From: Hyphochytrium catenoides
Taxonomy: Eukaryota > Sar > Hyphochytriomycetes > Hyphochytriales > Hyphochytriaceae
Assembly: GCA_900088475.1 (NCBI GenBank)
Contig: FLMG01000211.1
Location: 1 to 64,000, forward strand
Length of the DNA: 64,000 nt
Direction of reading: 5' to 3'
The notes under the pieces were generated by a model. It was not told where the DNA came from. It was given only the letters and a program-made list of their open reading frames with translations, and did no database searches. Positions 45,401-58,363 of the stretch are shown in pieces. Position 1 is the stretch's first letter, and each line of letters begins with the position of its first letter. Made by a program: the position numbers and the translations under genes.

Positions 45401-48400
45401 CTGCCCAATACCTCAGCCGCTTTCGCTGATATCCCATAGTTTGTAGAAGAAACAAGATCATTTAGGAGTCTCCAACCTTCATGGAGATCGTCGGGGACGC
45501 CTACTATGTTAAGGACTTTTCGGTCGCTTCTTTGAACAAGTAAGAGACTCTCTAAAAAAGCTGGCGTATCGGGGGGAATCACTTCGTCTCCTCCATGTTC
45601 GATTGAGCGGCGAAGCTCTCTCTTGATCCTCCCCGCATCTAGGCTCTCCGTCTTCGGGAAAACTCGTAACACGGCATTGAATAAGCGAAGATTGTCCACA
45701 AAGATCAGGGAAGAAGAGTTTGGAAGAACTTGCGCAATGTGATCGAGGAAGCGTGTCCCTTCTCCGACGTCAAAGGCGACTTCAGCCCCTGCTTCTCCTC
45801 TTCCCCCTACATTGCTTTCCTCTATTTCGCTTCTAATCCTCCTCGCCATGATAATCACCAGTTCACACAGATCACGAAGTAGATAGTGGAAGCCTCTATC
45901 TGTCCCGTAGGGCTCTTCCACCCTAAGGAAAGCTTCCGTCAGGAGCGGTAGCCATGACTTAGAGAAGAGAAGGAATGGCTTTGGTTTGTTGAGAATCAAG
46001 CGCAAAAGGAAGGTCTGGACGTGAGGGGGCGAGGAAGAAAGTGAGGAGAAGGAGTTTCGGTAAGAGAGTCTCTGTGCGAGGGCCCTCATCCAGACTGGCA
46101 TCCCCATCGTGGCCCATTCCGGAGTAAAATGTCTCTCCATGTGGTCAAGGAGGCGCACAACTACCTGCATGAATGGGACACAGTTGATATCATCCATCTC
46201 CAGGACAATACTATCACCTGCTACCCCACTAACATATTCTATCTTGCCGTGTTTTCCTCCTTCTGCATCATCTTCATCTGCAACATAGGGCAAAGCTGAC
46301 AGAAAGGCGAGTTCCCCTGCGCCTCTGTTAGAACGGCTGAGGGATCTGGTAGCGGAGGTAGACTTGACAGAGGATGAGACAAGAGGAGGCAGCTTTGCCA
46401 CCTCGAAGGGCTTCGTATTGGCAGATAGCCTCTTATCCCACTCTTCCTCTAAGAGAACATTCTCCCAAAACGTTCCTCCTTCCTTCTCTTCAAAGATCAA
46501 GTCATACCACTTCGCTTTGGTTTGCGTGGCAGCCACAGCCGTCGAAAGAGCAGCAAATGCGGCCTGAGCATAACTGACAGCGGCCTCCCTTAGATCCGAA
46601 GAGGCAGAAGATAGGGCCGATATAGTGATGGCACCTCTTGCGAGCTTGAACACTGCGGCCGTGAGCTCCGTACCCTTGCACTCCCGCTGTCCCCCCAGGT
46701 ATGCTTGCGTAAGGCTACTTTTGATTGTATGTGGCTCTAGCACTCGGTAGGCTATAGACACAATGGTAAAAGCCACTTCTCCTTCAAACAACTTGCTTTC
46801 CCGATCTGAAGAATCAGCAGGAGGGAGGGGGGCAGCTATCGTACTCATGAGAGAAGAGATAAGGGGTCGAGAGGAAGAGAACGTCGACGCTGAGATTGGG
46901 ATGGAGGAGCAGAGGAACTTCTCCACGGTCTGCAGCCTGGAGCCCTCTAGTAGAGGCACTAACAGACTGCCGAGCACCCGTCGCCTAAAAACTACGCTTC
47001 TGTGAGAGGCTAAGCACTGCTCTAGACACCAGACGACTGCGTCTTGAAGAGTGTTAATACTTGCAAGGCTTGTTCCCTCTTCCACGTCTAAGCGGAGAAG
47101 GGCAGCGACGAGCTTACGTAATCCCGCCTGGACTTGTCTCTCGAACCGATGAGGCTTTTCACTCAGGTTGTGAGCTAAACTCTCTAGAATAGCTACATTG
47201 CCAGCGAGAGCTGCTGCACTAAGGATATTTAGGAACAGAAGCTTGAACCTCTGCGAATCTTCTATAGAGAGAGAGTCGGTGGAACGAAGAGGAAATGACT
47301 CAAGAACGAGAGAGCGGATGGACTGGTGAATACTCGCTGGCTGCGCCACAGTTCCTGGAGAGAGGATGGAGCCGCAGGCTCTTAATATTCTTCCCTTAAG
47401 CAGGTAAGAAGAGGATTCAGAGGAGAGTAGGGAAGAAAAGAGTTCAGAGACAACGGGTAGAACATTGCTTGTCATATGCTCTGTCACGCCCGCTCGCAGA
47501 AGCGATTCCACCATCACGATCGTCGATATTCTAAACTCCCTTATTGTCTTGAAGGGCTTTCCGCCCACGATGCCTTCTAGAAGTGTTGCGAAGTCCTTTA
47601 AAAAGGGCAGTGCATCCGTTCTGACAGCATCTTTCCCCTTTCGTCCACCGCCTTCTCTTTCGTTCACATATTTCCAATGTCTTCCTGCTGCAAGAACGCA
47701 CTGCCGCAGAAGGGAGGAGAACCTACTTAGCTCTCTGGAAGATGCGTACTCCATCGCTGCCAGAATCCGGACACAAAGCTTTCTCCAGATTCCATTAGTA
47801 GCAAGTACCAGGCCAAACTCCATCGGGCAGTAAAGAAAGGCAGGAGGGAGAGGAGAGGAGGTAAGAAGACGGTCTACTATGCCATCATGTTTTAAGGTTG
47901 GGAGAAGAGCCACCATGCTGGAGAGCACGAAGGCGATGACAAGCTTATCCTCAGGACTACCGCATGGGAGATTCTCCAAGAAAACTAGGTCCAGCAGATC
48001 GTTCACTAGTGACTCGCACATATCTTCAAGTCTTTCCTCCTTGATGGCTCTCGCTAATAGCCCCACCCGCTCGAGGTGGACAAAACCGTTAAGCAAGCAG
48101 AGAAGCGATGGCGAAAGAAGTGATATGATCTTTTGGTCGTTTCCTTTGAGCTGGCTCGTCTTCTCGGTGAACATCTCTGATACAGACATATGATGGCGTA
48201 TGGCATTGCCCGCAGAGACCGTTAGCTCCTGCTTCAAGCTCTGTAGCACAAATTCATCTTCATTTAGGAACGTGTGGACCAGAAGATAGGAAGTGGCCGC
48301 CTGGTCCTTATCTCTGGCGCTCTCCGGTAAAAGAGAGGGGTCAGAAAACCAAGAAGCGACGATTGAGCGGAGTAGAGAAGAGCCTATAACGCCCTCTTTG

Positions 48401-51400
48401 GACAGATAGTCCCAGAGAACGCTTTCCTTTGTAGCTATTAGGACACAGACAAATTGATTTACTTTCTCCATCGTCCTTCGAAGGAGATTTCGCATCTTCT
48501 TCCTAGGTCTTGTCTCATTTCTTTCGTCCGTGCTTACCTCCCAGCTTGAGGGCTTCTGCTCGATCCTCGATTTTCCAACTTTCAATTCTTCATCTTGACC
48601 TTCAGAAAAACCGCTATTTGCTGGTAAAGCAAAGCTCTCCAAAAAGAGTTCAAAGAAGCGTTTTAGTGACTTGACGAGGTTCGGCTCGTCTTTGAGATTC
48701 CCACCAATAATTGTGCCACTCTCCCTGTCCCGTTTTGCCTGGGATCTGTGTCGAAAGAGGTCTGCCAGATCAAAGCGAAGCTTGGTTGTGGCTGTTGAAG
48801 AGCGAGGGAACTGACTGAACAGCCAGCGGTATGATTCCAAAGAAGAGATAAGCTGTTGAAGGCCTTCTTCTGTTGCTTTTCCATCTAAATTACCGGCAGC
48901 TTTGCATCGCAGAACCGCGTGCCGCTCACCACCATCTAAAATACGGGCTAGCCCTTCTGTTCCATTGTCCTGTACAAAGTCATCAATCCATCCCAAGGCA
49001 TCGCCAGAAGAGGTCGAAAAGGGAAGAAAAGAGAAAAGATGAAAGCACTTTTTCCTAAAAAGTCCCTCAGGCTTACTGATCTGAGCGAAAAGCCAGCTGC
49101 GCATTTCCCTCAAATTTTTGATCTCTCCTTTTCTCTCCTCGTCATCGTCGGATAGGACATCCTTTAGGTCCACTATCACTCTCTCTAAGAGAGCAACTGA
49201 ATCCATGGCAGGTTGAAGGGAGGTCTGCACGTCCTCCTGTCGATCGGACAGCTTGATTGACAGCAGGAAGCTCTGAAGCAATAAAAGGCCGCTCCTAGAC
49301 ACTAGGGTAATGTCCTCTTTAAAGTAGGGAAAGATGGTGTTGAAGGTTAGAGCAGCTCCAACTCTCATGGAAGGCGACGGATGAAGGGTAAGAGACACCA
49401 GTCGGTCCAGGAGAATGTTCACGATCTCCGGTTTTGACTGAGACAAGCCGCCCTTTCCCTTTCCTCCTCGTTTTCTGCCTGCTGCTGAGGAAAAACTGAA
49501 AAACTCTGCAAAGCACCTTGCGCTCATCTCTCTAACGCTTCCGTTTTTCGAGATTCCTTCACCTAAGGCATCAAGTAGACAGGCTTGGTCCCTTTCTCTA
49601 CCCTCCTCTTCAATCAACCAGTGGACGATCTGGAGGAGGAGAGAGGAAAAGAGCTTTCTTACGACGCTATCGTTGTCCACCGCAAGGACTAGCAGGACCG
49701 GAAATATCTTTGGCCAGTAGAGCGTGAAGTCTGCCGCAACCCTACCTCCTAGCCTTGTGGTTGTTGATGACACAGTCTTCCCAATGACCACGCTGATGAT
49801 AGTATGGAGGAGCTCTGCAGATGCAATTCTTCGTGGACGGCTCTGCTCGTCGTTGACCAAAGAGTGTAGCCGAGGCAGCAAGAGGCCCAAACACAGCTCT
49901 GTCTGCTCTCCGGAGACCTTAAAAGATAATGAAATAGGCTCTATTGGATCCCATACTACAGATGCCTCCAGTGCCTTCTCCATTGAACCAAGTAGCAGCC
50001 GACCATCAGCTCCTAAGCGTCCAACAAACCTCAGCATCTCAACCTGGAGTGTACTGCGAGACACAGAAGACGATGAAGTAGAGAGGGCCCCATCTATGAA
50101 TTGCATACGGCCCCCACTCATGGAGTGGGATGCAGAGAAGGAGGCAACGTTGTCTGCGGCCACCTTCCCAGCTGCTGTGTTGATATCGAGGTACTTGCTC
50201 AACTGGCCGACTAAAGACGCGATAAAGGGAGAAAGATCTATGCTGGGCTCTCCATAGCATCGTTGCAGACAGCTAAGCGCCGCTGAGGCTGTCGGTGTAT
50301 GGGCTAATCCTACCTCCAGCCCGCGCGTAAGTGAAGGCACTAACGTTTCCTCCGTGTGAATGGGCGTCGGAAGGTGGAGGAGAAGATCAAGGGAAGAGAT
50401 CAGCAGCTCTTCTCCATACTGTTCGGTCTTCTGAACAGTATCTCTTGCAAAGGATTGAAGAGATAAAGCGAGGACTTGCTCCGGACTTTCACCCAAAGGG
50501 ATGTAGATCTCTGACAGAAGAGACCTTGGCGCTACCAATTGGCCACCCTTTCCAACAGTTTCGTCGCCCATGTCCATTGCTTCAGTGGGCCCCCCAATTT
50601 CCGAAGTGGTGGAAGAACAAAAGTAGCTCTGGCTTTCTGCCGCCTGCATGGTCCTTGCTAAAAGCTTGTAATAGCCAGACACCAACGGCCATTTCCTTGC
50701 TCTCTCCATCATAGAGAGGCAAAAGACAGGGATCCACTTTTTCAGCCGAGAGAATGCAGTCGTGGACCGGAATAACCTCAGGAAGAAAGTGCAGAAGTTC
50801 TGAAACAGCTCGTGATCAACAGGAAACTGGGGCTCGAGGTTGGTAAGGTAGCTGCCTGCAGTGCTGGCCTCTTCCTTCGAAAAGTAGTCTAAGTCAAGCT
50901 GCTCCAGAAAGAGTAGAGAGCGCGAAAGGAGTGAGTCCATCAGAGTGCTCTGGATTTTCGAGATTTCCTCTATATCACAGCCAGCAGACGCTGCTGTTCT
51001 CCGTATGAAGCTCTCCGAGAGTAAAAGTGATACCCAGAGTTTCTCATACTCAAACAACAACCTGTCGTCAGGCATTCCTGTGTCTGGGTCGAAGATTGAG
51101 ACAAGTTCCATCGCAGATGTACTGGCGGTTTCTAGCGTCATCGCCAGTGCTTGATCCACAATTCCATCCATCGTACTCTGGAAAAGCTCCGGTTGCTTAG
51201 ACGCTGCTGCCAGCCAGAGTAGAAGAGCTCTCGCTACAGAGTATTGATCGCTCTCCCCTATAAGCCAATAGTATTTGAGCATCTTTTCGGACATTTGAGA
51301 GAAGGCTCTCTCATCGCTCACGAAGAGGTCCAACGTGTCAAGCTGCATTACAATTCGAGAGAAGCTTTGGATTGTTATGGCCAACTTTCGAATGTCCCTG

Positions 51401-52698
51401 TTTGACCTTTGAAGCTCTGGCGCCTCCCGTATGCCTTCTTTAGGGTCTAAGACAGCAACATCAACGGCTGCGAGAAGGTCACATCTATTGAATAGAGTGC
51501 GCGCAATATGCAGGATGTCATCAGTCTTCATGAACCTTTTCATGGTGCGGGATAGAGCTCCAAGTGTCTTAACTGCTAGATCTTCTTCCCCTGCTGAGAC
51601 CGAAGGATCTTGAAAGACCTCCAGAGACTTTCTGACCAAGTGGTTGAAAGTACGAAGAGACTGTGCATCCTCACTTCTCTCGTCCAAGAGGATGGAGATT
51701 TGGTCTAACATCGCCTCGTAGGCCATGAATGCATTCTTCCGAAGAACTCTGGCATCACTCAAGCAACAGGAGCGAACAAGTTCGGCTATGTCAAGGGGAT
51801 CCTCTGCGATTCCATTCCTGAAGACCTGGCTGTGAGATGCGAGCAGACCCAAAGCTGCCTTGGCCACAGCATAACGAGATAGATTTCTCTCTGCTGCGGT
51901 TCTGATGGTGGTTCGCAAGAAGTCAAAGAGCTCACTGTCAAAATGTCGATGCTGGGATAGCTGACCGACGAACAATGGATGAGAGAGTGCTCTTGTCAAA
52001 CACTTAAAGCACCCAGTTATCACAAAAAGTTCAGGCTTCCGCGCTTGCTTGAACTGTTTGTGCAGAGTCGTGTGCATCTGCTGGATTATCGATCGGGCTG
52101 AGTCCTCGTCAAAGTCTTCTGGAAACACAGTGATCTGGAGTCCTAATATCTTGAAAAGTGTTCCTCGCGTAGTTTGAGAGATTTTGGAGTTAAAGCGCGC
52201 CTCGCTCTCGAAAAATTTGCCATGTTCTCTCACTTGTTGCCAGGTGGACGCGAAGCTTGAGAGTCTCTTCTGCGTCTCCTTTAGCTGATTGATCTTCTTC
52301 AGCCCTCGGAGATAGCACTTCAGGGCCACGGCTTTGACAGTATTATAGGTATCTCTTTGGTAGACTCTAACGCAGGTTTGGCAGATCTCTGACAGATACG
52401 AAGAAAGGGTTGTTTTGGAGCAAGGCTTAATGAAGTCTGCGATGAACTCCAAGAGCTTGGCTCGAGCATCTCTTAGTACGCTGTCTTCTATAATCTCGGC
52501 GTCTAATGTTCTCTTCAGGAAGTGCAAAAGGTCCGGCGGATTTGTTGAGTCAAAAAGGATCGGACAGCTCTTATGCTCTTTCAATCCACCCGTGGAGGCC
52601 TTTAAACCCTGGGTGACGGTGCCAACATCTGCCTTGCCCTCCTTCTCGAGCAGCTGGTTGAGGTCGAACACATGCCGACGAAGAATATCGGCATCCAT
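39419..52698 (-). CDS. PRKDC: DNA-dependent protein kinase catalytic subunit
   Basis: DNA-PKcs is the PI3K-like kinase that, recruited by Ku to double-strand breaks, controls non-homologous end joining. Exon 1 (40273-52698) alone holds 4,142 codons; three short exons follow (39753-39946, 39607-39676, 39419-39520), total 4,263 residues against 4,128 in human. Most of the protein is helical repeats. Near residue 4060 the kinase catalytic loop reads IGDRHLENFLLD and the metal-binding loop IDFGCSFGSG, followed by VPELLPFRLTKQ, a DNA-PKcs hallmark. The 3' exons give LEIFVKDPLMAWEQDL (human: DVFVKEPSFDW) and a complete FATC ending EAQVQCLMRMATDPNILGR then QWTGLQLWL, which separates it from ATM, ATR and TRRAP. 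Start: ATG at 52698; the frame opens a little upstream at a GTG. No Ku gene is in the window. Confidence 0.96.
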
Positions 52699-53459
52699 TG
52701 GGCACACTCACTTTGCTTATACAACTGTGGAAACGGGCGGCAGGATGAGTCCGGTGCTCAACACACCTCACAGGAATGGGAAAGTGCTTATCCCATCACT
52801 AAGTGCAGAAATGGTTCCTCCAGGGCTCACACCCAGCAGCACCAATTCTCGGTAAGGGCGCAACCACCTACAGCATTCTTCAGCTGGATCTCCATTGTAT
52901 GTAAGGCGCAAGGCGCAGAGTGGCTTCTTGAGTGCGTAAAGAAAAGGTTGGCCACGTTCAGGTCGAGCTCGTTTATGAAGATTCTGATCAGTGTCTCCAG
53001 AAATCTTTCAGTACACTATCAGATTCTCTAAAGTGGATAAGAACACACAGTCTCGAGAATAGTTACCAAAATGGCTCATAATATTAGCAATAATGGTGAT
53101 AAATATTCCATATGGAGCTAGTGGTTACCCAAAACAAACAGGAGAGTAGAGCGATGGCGTTTGGGGAGGAGAGAGTTTGCCCGTCTTGCCGTTTGCTTGA
53201 TAGCGCGGCAAGCGCTGCAGGCCAGAGAAAGAGAAGAAAAGAGCAAAGACGACCCGGTATTTGAAGGCAGGCAATGTGGCAAGGATGAGATGCGCACCAG
53301 GTAGCCTGTGCAAACGAAGCAGAAGAGTACAGAAGACAAGCAAAGCGAAGGGGCAGAGAGAGATAGCTCATCCATTGGAAGTAGTTGCCGAGGACGAGTG
53401 CTAGGATCAAGAGAAGAGCATCGCTTTCGAATGGAAAAGCCTAGAAGAGGAACGAGATA
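52699..53459. other. Intergenic between DNA-PKcs and PP4R3
   Basis: This contains the upstream region of DNA-PKcs and the 3' flank of PP4R3, both on the minus strand. The plus-strand frame 52672-53031 overlaps the DNA-PKcs start and is a shadow. Three minus-strand frames around 53084-53410 are low-complexity Leu/Ser/Cys reading and unconvincing. Confidence 0.45.
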
Positions 53460-56400
53460 TTAGGATTTTGACTCTCCGGTAATCTGCTTAGTGAACCAAC
53501 TTCCAGCAGAGTTCAGTCTTTGTCGCTTTGGCACTAGTCGAACACCATTGGCCCGGGAGGAGGTGTCGTGACCCTCTTGAGGCTTGTTGTTTCCCTGCAG
53601 AGCTCCACCCTTGGAGGCAAGCGGAAAGTCGTCTGGTAACGGTTGAGTAGCTCAAATTAGACCCTATTAGTGCTTCTTTTGACGTAGAGCCGCCTTACCG
53701 TCTTCATCGGAGTCATAAGGAACCAAGCGCTTCGGTGGCTCTGGCGGATTGTACTCTTCTCCGTTCTGGCGATGCATCACCGAAGAGGGATGAATAAGCT
53801 ATCGTTAGCTCAAGGACTAGAAGCATGAGCTCCACCTCGGGAAAAATATATAGCCCCAGACGATTGAGAAGACGTCATAATAGCTGGTCAGCAGAAACAG
53901 CCCGGCTCCTTTTGCATACACTTACCTCAAGAGTGGCGGTAGACGTTGTGTTCTCATTTTCTTCGTCTTCATTGAAGTACGATTCATCCTCGTCTTCTAC
54001 TGCCCGCCGACGGGCGGACGCCGTTTGTGCATTGTTGTCAGATGACGGGTTCCCGTTGTTCTCTGCGTCCATATTCTGCTCATGTCTCAGCAGCAAAGTT
54101 TTGAAAGTAGGAACGTAGTCCAGATCCTTAAAAACGGGACCATAACTTTCGCATATATACTTGACGAGGCTCTTGATATTCTTCTGCAGAGAGACAAAAA
54201 GTGTGTTCATCTTTTACCCTCGTAAGTACGATAATATAAGAAGAGAGGCAGAACTTACGCTTTGGATGAAGTCTAGCAACTCAATGATGGAGGAGTTGAG
54301 AAGGTTATTTCGATGATTATTGGCGATGAACTCTTTGAAGATCGGCGCGAAGAGGTCATTGCTGGCGAAGTTTCTGTTGTAGAACTCGTCCATCACACCG
54401 ACGCAGGTTCTAATAAACCTAATTGCCGCTGAAGGAGAGTGGACATAGTCAGTGTCTGAATGCTGGAGAAGCCAAATAGACAACGCGCCTGGGAACTAAT
54501 GGGACAGTGGTAGAATATCAAGAAGATTTTCTTGCCGTACCTAGCTTTAAAAACTTCTCCTTGGCGTTAAGTAGTCCGAGGACACTTGAAGGGATGTGAT
54601 TACGGAGGATGTGATACTTGATTCGATAGCCATGAGTCACAGCACAGAAGCACAAAAGGTCACAGACGTGATTCTTAGCAGCTGCATTTGCCACCGGACC
54701 TGCAATAGGGTGATTTTCTTTAGAGGTCAAGGACAGTATCGTGGTTATCGACGGTTTAGGAACGACGAGCGCCTTCGAATCATAAACCCTCTTAGGCTGT
54801 CGCTGAATCAGTCTTCTTTAACCTACAGCTGCGACACAACGTTGGCTCTGCCTCACCTGTTTGAGCTGCTAGCTTCTCGTTTACTAGTGGTTCCAGGAGC
54901 CAGTGGAAGTAAAAGTCGTAAAACGCACCAAGAAATTGGTCTCCCACTGGTGGCTAGGAAAAGGATAAACACAGTTAAGTAAAGTGTGTGGAGCCAAATG
55001 ACGAAGGTGACGGAGTTGTGTTGCAAGATGAAGAGGAGTAGCTTCGAGAGCGCGAGACTGAGGAAGTGTAGGACATTATCTTGGAAACCGCTAAAACAGA
55101 GTAACGTTGTCACGGGTGAGCCATCACCTTCATGCTTTCGGGATCTATGAGTGACCTCAGCGTATCGGCCGCATGTGCCAGTACTCCCACATCACTGTGA
55201 GTAGACAGCTGCCTTATGACATGATACAGAATGTTGTCTCCGCTTTTTTCTTGACGGTTGCGGGCGGCGTTGGTTGTCTAATTAAAAAGCGCCGTGTCAG
55301 TGTGATCAGTTCAGGTGGTCCCCAGCTAGAGGTCCGTAACCAAGAGTGCAGACATACATAGTGCGGGTGATGTCTCTCACCCTATGCAGATCTAGAATGA
55401 GCAGCACGCACAACCACTGTAATGAACGTAGACTTTAAGGTAAGCATATGAGAGTAGGCGTCGCCCACGAAATAATTCCGAACTGCCCTTCAGGGACAAG
55501 TGCAGAGATTGAAGAAGCCTTAATCAGTTCCAAAAACTGACGTAGCCTTACATAAACGGCGCTGAGAGCTCCTGCTGCGGCCGCCACATGGGGAGGTGGA
55601 GGAGGGTGGTTTCCCTTGGACACAATATGTGACCGCAGGAGGTTGGGCTCAAAAGTAGCTACTAGGGACAGTGACTCCAGGAGGTGCAACATTTCTGTGG
55701 TGGATGTCCGCGGGTCCTTCAAAATTTCGGTGAAGCACGACAGGACTGGTGTATCCTCAAAGACTACATAGAGAACGGAGAGAGGTCAGGTTACATGGGT
55801 CTCCACGATTGGCCAGCAAAATCAACAATCGGGAAGTAACTATATCTTTCTCTGCGAGGGCGTACAGCAGAATGGAAACAGACACGATCAAAACTTAGAC
55901 AGGGCGTCACGTACGACCACTGGGTAAGGCAAGCAAGGAATAGGACTGTAAGCGTCAAATAATGGCTCAATGAAACTCAAACCAGATGCTAAATTAACGT
56001 TGCCGACAATCAAAGACAAGTAGCTTTCAGCAGCTTACCACTTCTGTAAGCCTGCCGCCGGTCTTCGGGAGACAATATCTTCATTAGAGTACAGAGCTCT
56101 TTCAGGAGAGTTATCCCGCTTTCTCTGTCTTCTCCGTCTCCGTCACGAAGCACTTTAAATCTAAGAATGCCATTAGCAGGACATCCCGCGCATGGCCGGC
56201 AGATAACAATCACATGACCTCGAGCTACTAGAATAACCACGACAGAGTAGTGTAACAACGATCCGCAGTATAGAACTAAGATGCGACGCTACCAGCAGAA
56301 GAGTACTGAGATAGCTGTGTCATAGCATTGAGGACAAAGAAAGAGAATGGAGAGATTACATACAAGGTAGCTAGATAGTTCTCGTTCGCTACGAGCCCTG

Positions 56401-58363
56401 ATACAATCCTAACGTTGTTCGCAAATATAAGAGCGGCCAAAAACTGGAGTGTACTATCATCCAGCGAACGGCGGAGTACAATGTCCTTCAAGTAAGACAG
56501 TCTGAAGCTGATGTGAATCATATTTCGGACGGCCTCATCTTCTACAGGAACAACCTAAGATTTCACCCTGGTCAGTGCTCGATATGGACGGCTTTCTAGT
56601 CGGCAACAAAGCGTTGCCCTTTCGGTAGACAAGCTTGCCTTTTCCCCTCCTAGCTCGCTTGTTGGCCATAACCTACTCCATTCTTCATTCATTCCTGCTT
56701 GTACTATCTCCGAGTAGATCGCAATGTCTCTACTCAACTGAAACGTAACTCGTCCTTCCCTTCTCAGCTCCTTCCTAGTTTCCCTCCAAGTCTTCCTTCG
56801 CTACTGTTGGACCCACCTGACGAAACTTTGCATCTTCCTTGAAGAACTCTCTATATCTAGGCCGAGGGGTGATGTCAGGATCGTACTCGAAGATCCCGAA
56901 GGTCTGTTGGTAGAAGTCATTGCCTAGCAATAAATGAACCAGCTGCTCCTGATGGAGAGCCACTGTAGCAAAAAGTGAAAGGGGCAAAAAAGGGAAGTTT
57001 GCCGAAGGCGACGTTAGGACAGGCACGACACTTCATGCATGCCACGCTCTTCCACGACATCATGTACCTATGCCCTTGAAAACGGCAAACATAAGCCTGA
57101 GGCTAGTCTCGTCCTCCAAGTCCTCCAGATACTCGAAAACTTGGTAGAGGCTTCGCAAATACGCAGCATCCTTTGAAGAAATTGGTAAGAAGAGGCTATG
57201 TAAGATTCTTATTATAAGGGGGTGAGGTTGACTCCGGCCGTACCGCCCGACGGTAGTGTCACAAAAAACACCCTCAACAAGCAAATGAGGGAGGATGTTC
57301 CTTCGCTCCTGGCCAGACTTACATCTTTCAAAAGCTGCATCGCTACAGTCTCCTTCCTACTCGGGATCGTGTTGACTACCCGCAAGATTTCTTGCAAGTT
57401 ACCCATCTGGGGGCTAGGCAGCTCGAGCGGCGTTTGAGACTGAAAGCCTATATCTGAATCTGAAGCCGAGAATCGTAAGAAGAAGGATGGTAGCGGCAGC
57501 CCTTCTTTTTTTCTTTTTAGAAATACACCGTGAAAAGCAACGTAGGAAGTAAGCTTGTAACAACTTGGTCAACAATAGAGCAACATCTTGCCATACTATC
57601 GGGCGAGGTAAAGACGGAGGCGTAGACTTGTTCATCACCTTCGGAAAGCCTTGAAGCTTCTGGACCAATAAAGCCCTCCTCATTCTGAAAATCTCTAGAG
57701 AATTTGCCTTGTAAGGTCTGAATGCGATTCCTATCACAAGGGCCAATGACAGATCGGTATGATATACTCCACGTAAAATATTCTTGATCTTTGCGCAAGA
57801 GCAGTAACTACGTCTCCATGGCTAGAGCAACCTTACCAAATTTCTGCGCATCCTGACGTTTCCTGAAAACTTAGTGCAAGGCCCTCCCAGATAACAATAT
57901 TCTCTGAAAGACAAAGGTCAGAAAAGGCGGCTGCCAAGGAGTGCTGCAAGCCATAGCTCTCTTACCGCCTTGCTTTTGGTAGTTCGCATTCATTTCTATC
58001 TTGGAGTCCAACAAGGGAGCACCTTCTGGGTTGATCTTCCCATCGGAGTCTGGGACGACTAACAATGTTGACAGTCCTTCCTCGGGTGGCTGTGCAAAGA
58101 AAAGCGCCAGGCATGAATGCATTGACCCGGATATTGCATAAGAAGCTGCCTCTTCATACCCGCTCGTTGCAGGAGACCCATCCTGTTCCAAGATCGTCCC
58201 ACTCTCCAGTGTCGTTGAGAGAGTAGAGTTTCACTCTCCAGGTCTTGCCACCATTTCCATCCTTGCTGTTTACATTGTTCTCAGAGAAGAGCTTTGACTT
58301 TTCTGTCGTGTCAGGGGCATCTGCAACCGCAGCTCCATTGTCGGTTTCACCGCTAGCTTCCAT
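53460..58363 (-). CDS. PPP4R3: Protein phosphatase 4 regulatory subunit 3 (SMEK)
   Basis: PP4R3 targets the PP4 catalytic subunit to substrates in DNA-damage recovery, cell division and signalling. The gene has about 18 exons. Those modelled in phase: 58160-58363, 57966-58089, 57837-57903, 57565-57730, 57323-57439, 57068-57170, 56817-56962, 56360-56554, 56293-56314, 56039-56152; further ones lie at about 55980, 55766-55635, 55247-55127, 54954-54857, 54709-54540, 54430-54260, 54189-53925, 53771-53699, and a last one ending at 53460. The N-terminal EVH1-like domain reads WRVKLYSLNDTGEWDDLGTG and NIVIWEGLALSFQE. The armadillo region includes FGIFEYDPDITPRPRYREFF, FRLSYLKDIVLRRSLDD, LRSLIDPESMK, FYDFYFHWLLEPLVNEK and VMDEFYNRNFASNDLFAPIF. 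The C-terminus has the acidic ESYFNEDEENEN block and PPKRLVPYDSDEDDDFP. All are diagnostic of SMEK. Stop TAA at 53460. Confidence 0.93.

Noticed and set aside
44166-51613. Many open frames on the plus strand opposite DNA-PKcs
   Set aside because: They are shadows of the long coding exon, with no similarity of their own.
54850-55113. Minus-strand hydrophobic frame reading NVLHFLSLALSKLLLF
   Set aside because: It looked like a PP4R3 armadillo piece, but exact phase-0 splicing from SMK to PPVGDQFLGAFYDFYF skips it and fits the family, so it is intronic.
55435-55632. Polyproline stretch (GNHPPPPPHVAAAAG) as part of PP4R3
   Set aside because: A donor in ATTGT|gtccaa joins in phase to GDNILYHVIRQL, which matches the family without the proline run; the stretch is probably intron.
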